From assembly GCA_009741485.1 (NCBI GenBank), contig CM019218.1:47408963-47472962 (forward strand): a stretch of DNA of 64,000 bases, read 5' to 3'. The notes beneath the pieces were generated by a model. The model did no database searches, was not told the origin of the DNA, and saw nothing but the letters and a program-made list of their open reading frames with translations. This DNA comes from Malurus cyaneus samueli. Lineage: Eukaryota; Chordata; Aves; Passeriformes; Maluridae. Within the stretch, counting starts at the first letter, position 1, and the number at the start of each line of letters is the position of its first letter. Positions 59,458 through 64,000 of the stretch are shown here, piece after piece. The translations under genes and the position numbers were made by a program.

Positions 59458-62400
59458 ACCTGTTTTTTGGCAAGATGTTTAGAACATGGACAAATCACAA
59501 GGTGAATGGTAAGAATCATTTGAAACACCATGATCTCTCACCATTATTTAAAGTCTGGGTTGGTTTAATGTTACCTGTTTCTTTTTTTCGTCTGAAGTCT
59601 CACAGATAAACCAGAAGAGAGCAGGTTTCACCTCACTAGAAGGTTTTTGCTCTCTTAGATTCCACAGATGGCAACATTCTGCCTGTGTAGTAGAACCTAG
59701 CACACAGAGCAGTTGCTATCACCTGTGACCTCTTGAAGTCCAGAAAATCAGAAGATGATTTGTGGTGTACAGAGTCCAAAAGAAACCTTCCTGTCAAGCA
59801 TTTCTGGTTGTGCTGTGCCCTTCTTAAAGGGCGTCTGTAGCACCACACAAGCAAGTTCCAATCACTGAATTCATTATTCAGTATCCTGATTTTATCACAG
59901 TTGCATTTAAAGTCAGACTATCTCATGTTCCAGCCTCAGAACTGAAGGAAAATTGTTTCTTTGCCACTGGAACCACTTTCTTGCTTAATGCTATTATTGA
60001 CAAAACAAGCAATTGGTAGTTACTCTACTTTTTGGAGGATTTGAGAGTATTGCAGATACCAGGGATGTGACTAATCAGAACTACTGTTTCAAGCTAAACC
60101 CAGAAATGTCTGAGAGAAATAAGGGCAACAAATGGACAACAAAATCATTGAGATTGTTCAGTTCATGTGTCTATTAGCCAGATTCATAAGGGCTGTACTC
60201 TATGACAGGAGAGTCACTGCCAGCTAGAAAGCCAAGTGCAATGGGATGTTTATCCTGGAGCAGCTTAGTCCATTAGCTTTCTTTCCTCTAAAAAGATGTT
60301 ATTCCTTCTCATTCAGCAGAGAACAAAACATGAGCTGCTCACAGACCTATTAAACTAAGATCACATATGGAGCAGCTACCAATTCTACTCTTTTGTCAGC
60401 TTCATCTCTCAGAATCCGCCGTATGATTTTTATGGCAAGTTAAAGACTTACTTCAGAAGATATCAAAAGGAAAATCCTTCATTGCAAAAATGAAAGCAAT
60501 TCATTACCTCATTTGCCTTAACACAGACATGAATGAAGTAGCACTTTGTCCAGAGACACAATTCTGAAGAAAGCTGGAGGAAAAAAGCAAAATAAATGCT
60601 GTCTTGATCATGCTTTTTGTACCTCATTTAATCAACTTTGTATATTTATTTTCTCTCAGCTATTCTTTCTTGGCCACAGAAGGATCAATTTCGTAAAGCT
60701 CATATCATGGCTTAAGTTGTGATATTTGTATCATTATTTCCAGTACCATTTTCATTTCATTTCGAAAAATCCAAACACTCTGGCTTGATGAAGATATACT
60801 GTTTCCATAATATTTAGAATCCACACTGACCTGAAAAAATAAATGGTGTCTCTCTTCTGAATATCTTTAGTAAATTTGTTTGTTTGTGTCATCTTTACCT
60901 CTTCTTTCTAGTTCTCAACACCTAAGCCAATTCCATCCTTTTACTCCAAAACTCACGGTCTCTCAGGCTGGGATTTCTGCTCTCACACTCACCAGTGTAT
61001 GAGATGCTGCCAGTTCTGCACATCTCAGATGTTTTTTTGACAGAAGAGGAAGTGCTGCCATGTGAATGTTGGTGCCACACCAAATCACAGGCTGGGACAG
61101 CACCAAAACTGAAACACAGCCCTGGAATTGTTCTAACTCCTTTTGCTGATTCACCTGTCACCAGCTGGGGTTAAAACTGGATGCAAATACAAAGAAATGG
61201 TTCTGTGCAAAGAGAAAATCAGGCCTCACATAAACTTTATCAGTCTGGGCTTACCTGAAGCGATGTTACACCACTCCTTTCATTGTGAACATTACACTCA
61301 CCATTCAACTTTCTCATGGAGGGAGAACTCACTGGGACAGGTTCCCAGTAATTTATTTTGACTAGTTGAGCACCTCCTTCACATCCAGAGGACTCCAGAA
61401 ACATGAAGAGAATTTTGTCCTTACAGAAAACTTGGTAGTCTAATTCTGTGTGTAAGGGTGCAAGTAATCCAACACACAGTGTAAAAAAAGGCAAGGAGAA
61501 GAAGGGAGACTCAAACCTGAGAATATTATATCTAAAAGGTGTATCTTCTGCATGGCACAAACTTCAGGGTAGGCTCATTTTGTCACTTCTTGGGGGGGTG
61601 GGGTGGGGAAAAACAAAGCAGTGTCACATTAGAAAGTTTTTTAAATGTTCCTTTGTGTGGTTTTCAGCACCACTTAGCATCCTGGGAGCTGCGAATTGAA
61701 GTATGATTGCAGATTTAAGAGCGATGTATGTGCTCTATAGGGAGAGGGATGTTATTTTGGGCAACAGCTCAATCAACATTCAGAGGACCCTCCATTACCA
61801 TTTATGAAAGATCAAGACACCTTTAGTTACAGTCATATCCACCACCCTTTGTTAACTTTTCCCCATTCTATTCCGTTCACTCTTTGAGTAACAATGAATC
61901 ACATACTGGGCATACATAAATAACAGACACTTTAAAGTGGATTTTGAATGCATTCATAATAAAACATATCTCTGAAGCAAGCTATTGGAACTTGAAAATT
62001 TCTAATTGGAAATACATATTAGCATTATAATTTATAAAACACAGGTTTGCTGCTTGCCACTCGATTTTAAAACTGCTTGAGTATTCCTAAAGGGTTTAAG
62101 GGAAACCTGAGATAAGAAAATTGCTGGGAAGATGTCACCAGATGTAAATCATGCCAATGCTTTAGTGAAAGCTAAAATGTCTATTTTTACCTTGTTATTC
62201 TTACTTTTCAAGGGAAATAAAAAAATGGAAACCTAGTATGAAAATAATAGAACAGTAACTTAGACAAACTAATTTGTATCATTATTTTAGACAGAGCAAA
62301 ATGATATTAAACAATATTAAAATGCTATTTTATGTATTCAAACACACTGTCTAAACACAAAATGCTGAGAATACAGCATACTGAAAGAAACATAATTTTT

Positions 62401-64000
62401 GCAGTCTTCACATTATCTGTTAGGAAAATATATGACCAAAGAAATGTAAAATACAAGTGTATGATCAAAAAGTGCCAGCTTCAATAGTGCAGCATTTTAT
62501 TAATGACAGAAATATCTGGTTTAACACTGCTCATGTTACAAAAAAACCTGCAGTGATAGTAATAATGGCAGAAAAGAGGGATTTGGCACTGAAGATATAA
62601 CAAAAGCACATTTCAGTGGTCTTTTAAGTGCATCAACAAAAAGCTTAGTAGTGAAAAATGAAAAAAAAACCCAAACTTTTCAGCTATTTAAACTGGCCAA
62701 TGAAATAGCAGAATGAAAATCTGTGTAAAATAGTGTAATACAATTTACACAAGGTTACCTTTTTTTCAAGTCAATTGATGTAAATGTAAACACAAATATG
62801 CTGAGATACATTTAGAAATAGCACACGTGCATTTGAGTTTTATTCAGTATAACTACACAGCATATAAAGGTTTAGTACTAAAATGAGCACTTTTAAAACT
62901 AGACTTATTGGTGGCTTTCTTGCTTACTTGTTGCCTAATTTATGACTTTTCCATTTGTTTACAAATTAGACCTGTAATGGTAATGTTCCTAAAAATATAT
63001 TTTGTGTGGAAGGTCTAAGTTTGTTATTTTAATACTCAGCAATCTAAAATGTGGTACAGTGATTTTTATCTCATGTCAGGTGTTACACAAAGTTTCCATG
63101 TTCTGGTTTCTATATGGATATTTCGGGATGTACATCAAACTTGAAGGCAATAAAAGCTGTGTTTGTGATGAAAGAAATAGTGTGGGGCAAGTTAAAATAG
63201 CCATTTTGAAACAGTAGTTTACACCTTTTAAAAAAAACCTTTAATTCTCCTAAAGCTTTACATACAAAGAATAAATGAGATACCATCTTATTTCCTTAAA
63301 ATTTAATATGGGAAACGGGTGCAAGATAAAAATCTATGATGTGGTTGACTTGTTTTTCAAATGTGAACCTGAGTAAGGGCAGGAAATACAACAAGACTTA
63401 TGACTAAAAGAATAAAATTCCTTCATAATTTAAGTAGCTGAACAGGTTTTTAATGTTCTACCACAAAACAGCAAGGCAACAGATGATAATGGCCTCGAAT
63501 TCAATGAATTACCATGAACATCCACTGCAAACCTGAATATTTTCTGCAAAAATAAAACATCAGATTATGCACAATAATAAAAAGCATCAGAAATAGATGC
63601 ACCTGGATTTTCTTTCCTCTTTTTCAAACCACAAATATCAGAATTCAGCATTTATGTCCCAGTCCTCAGACAGTTGCTCTGAGATGGCTACATTAAGCAC
63701 GCTACTGCACTAAGCAGACACCTCACAACAGGCTTGCACTGCAGCAGTAACATGGTTTTCATGTAGGCACAGACTTCTTCTCATCCATGTTCAAAAACAA
63801 CATGAGATAAGCAACTCAAGACAAGATTAGGATTCATCCTGCATTTCCTTGTTAGCGAAAAGTTCTTGCCACTTTGGTTATCAAAGTCACTGAATGTTTT
63901 TAAAAACTGCAGGTACCTCAAGGAAAAGAAGAGTTCCATATTCAGCAAGGCAGCATTATATCAGGATATTTTATACCAACTAAGGCATAAAGAACTTTGC

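Larger units (their letters stand above)
53560..64000. other. Region 3' of CYP2R1, no gene recognised
   Basis: About 10 kb of AT-rich sequence. In mammals PDE3B lies tail-to-tail with CYP2R1, so its 3' exons would be expected on the minus strand to the right. I found no catalytic-domain peptide, and a long PDE3B 3' UTR could reach in without being recognisable. A telomere-like CCTAACCCTAACCCTG lies near 54656. TATATAAAAGG-type boxes at about 55671 and 55867 have no gene attached. The open frames are all short and unlike known proteins. Confidence 0.5.

Noticed and set aside
1..64000. CRISPR arrays, operons or prokaryotic mobile systems
   Set aside because: The window is vertebrate nuclear DNA with spliced genes; no regularly spaced identical repeats were seen.

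Overview
The window looks like bird nuclear DNA. It is AT-rich intergenic sequence with two GC-rich CpG islands, small spliced exons, CR1-type LINE tails and an avian-type LTR fragment. The calcitonin peptide encoded here matches the chicken sequence as I remember it. A passerine is possible but not proven. I can support two protein-coding genes, both regulators of calcium physiology and transcribed away from each other.

1-33.9 kb: no gene recognised. It holds a minus-strand CR1 tail (about 2.94-3.36 kb), homopolymer and GTT-rich tracts, small palindromes, and a degenerate LTR with an internal repeat of about 47 bp (about 28.9-29.55 kb).

33.9-39.1 kb: the calcitonin/CGRP gene (CALCA), minus strand. 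Coding exons 2 (37846-37941) and 3 (37424-37555) are shared. Exon 4 (calcitonin, stop at 36405-36407, own poly(A) signals) is alternative to exon 5 (CGRP, 34512-34696) plus noncoding exon 6 (from 34200). The two products are 138 and 125 residues. A TATA box (39003-39008), a CCAAT box and a perfect CRE (39108-39115) lie in a CpG island. The intron before exon 4 carries five TGCATG elements, the binding site of RBFOX splicing regulators known to act on this gene in mammals.

40.7-47.7 kb: intergenic, no gene recognised. A second CpG island (about 47.74-48.26 kb) is the promoter and first exon of the next gene.

47.8-53.5 kb: CYP2R1, vitamin D 25-hydroxylase, plus strand, five coding exons. Exons 2-5 are intact with clean splice sites and all P450 signatures. 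Exon 1 as written needs four one-base gaps to be bridged, all in very GC-rich sequence, which looks like base-calling error rather than gene death.

53.5-64 kb: no gene recognised. PDE3B would be expected beyond CYP2R1 from vertebrate gene order, but I saw none of it. A perfect palindrome of two AP-1 sites lies at 59436-59457.

No wholly new system was found. The most useful observations are the RBFOX-site cluster, the splice-signal pair in intron 4, the CGRP position-21 change, the exon 1 defects and the gene orientation.
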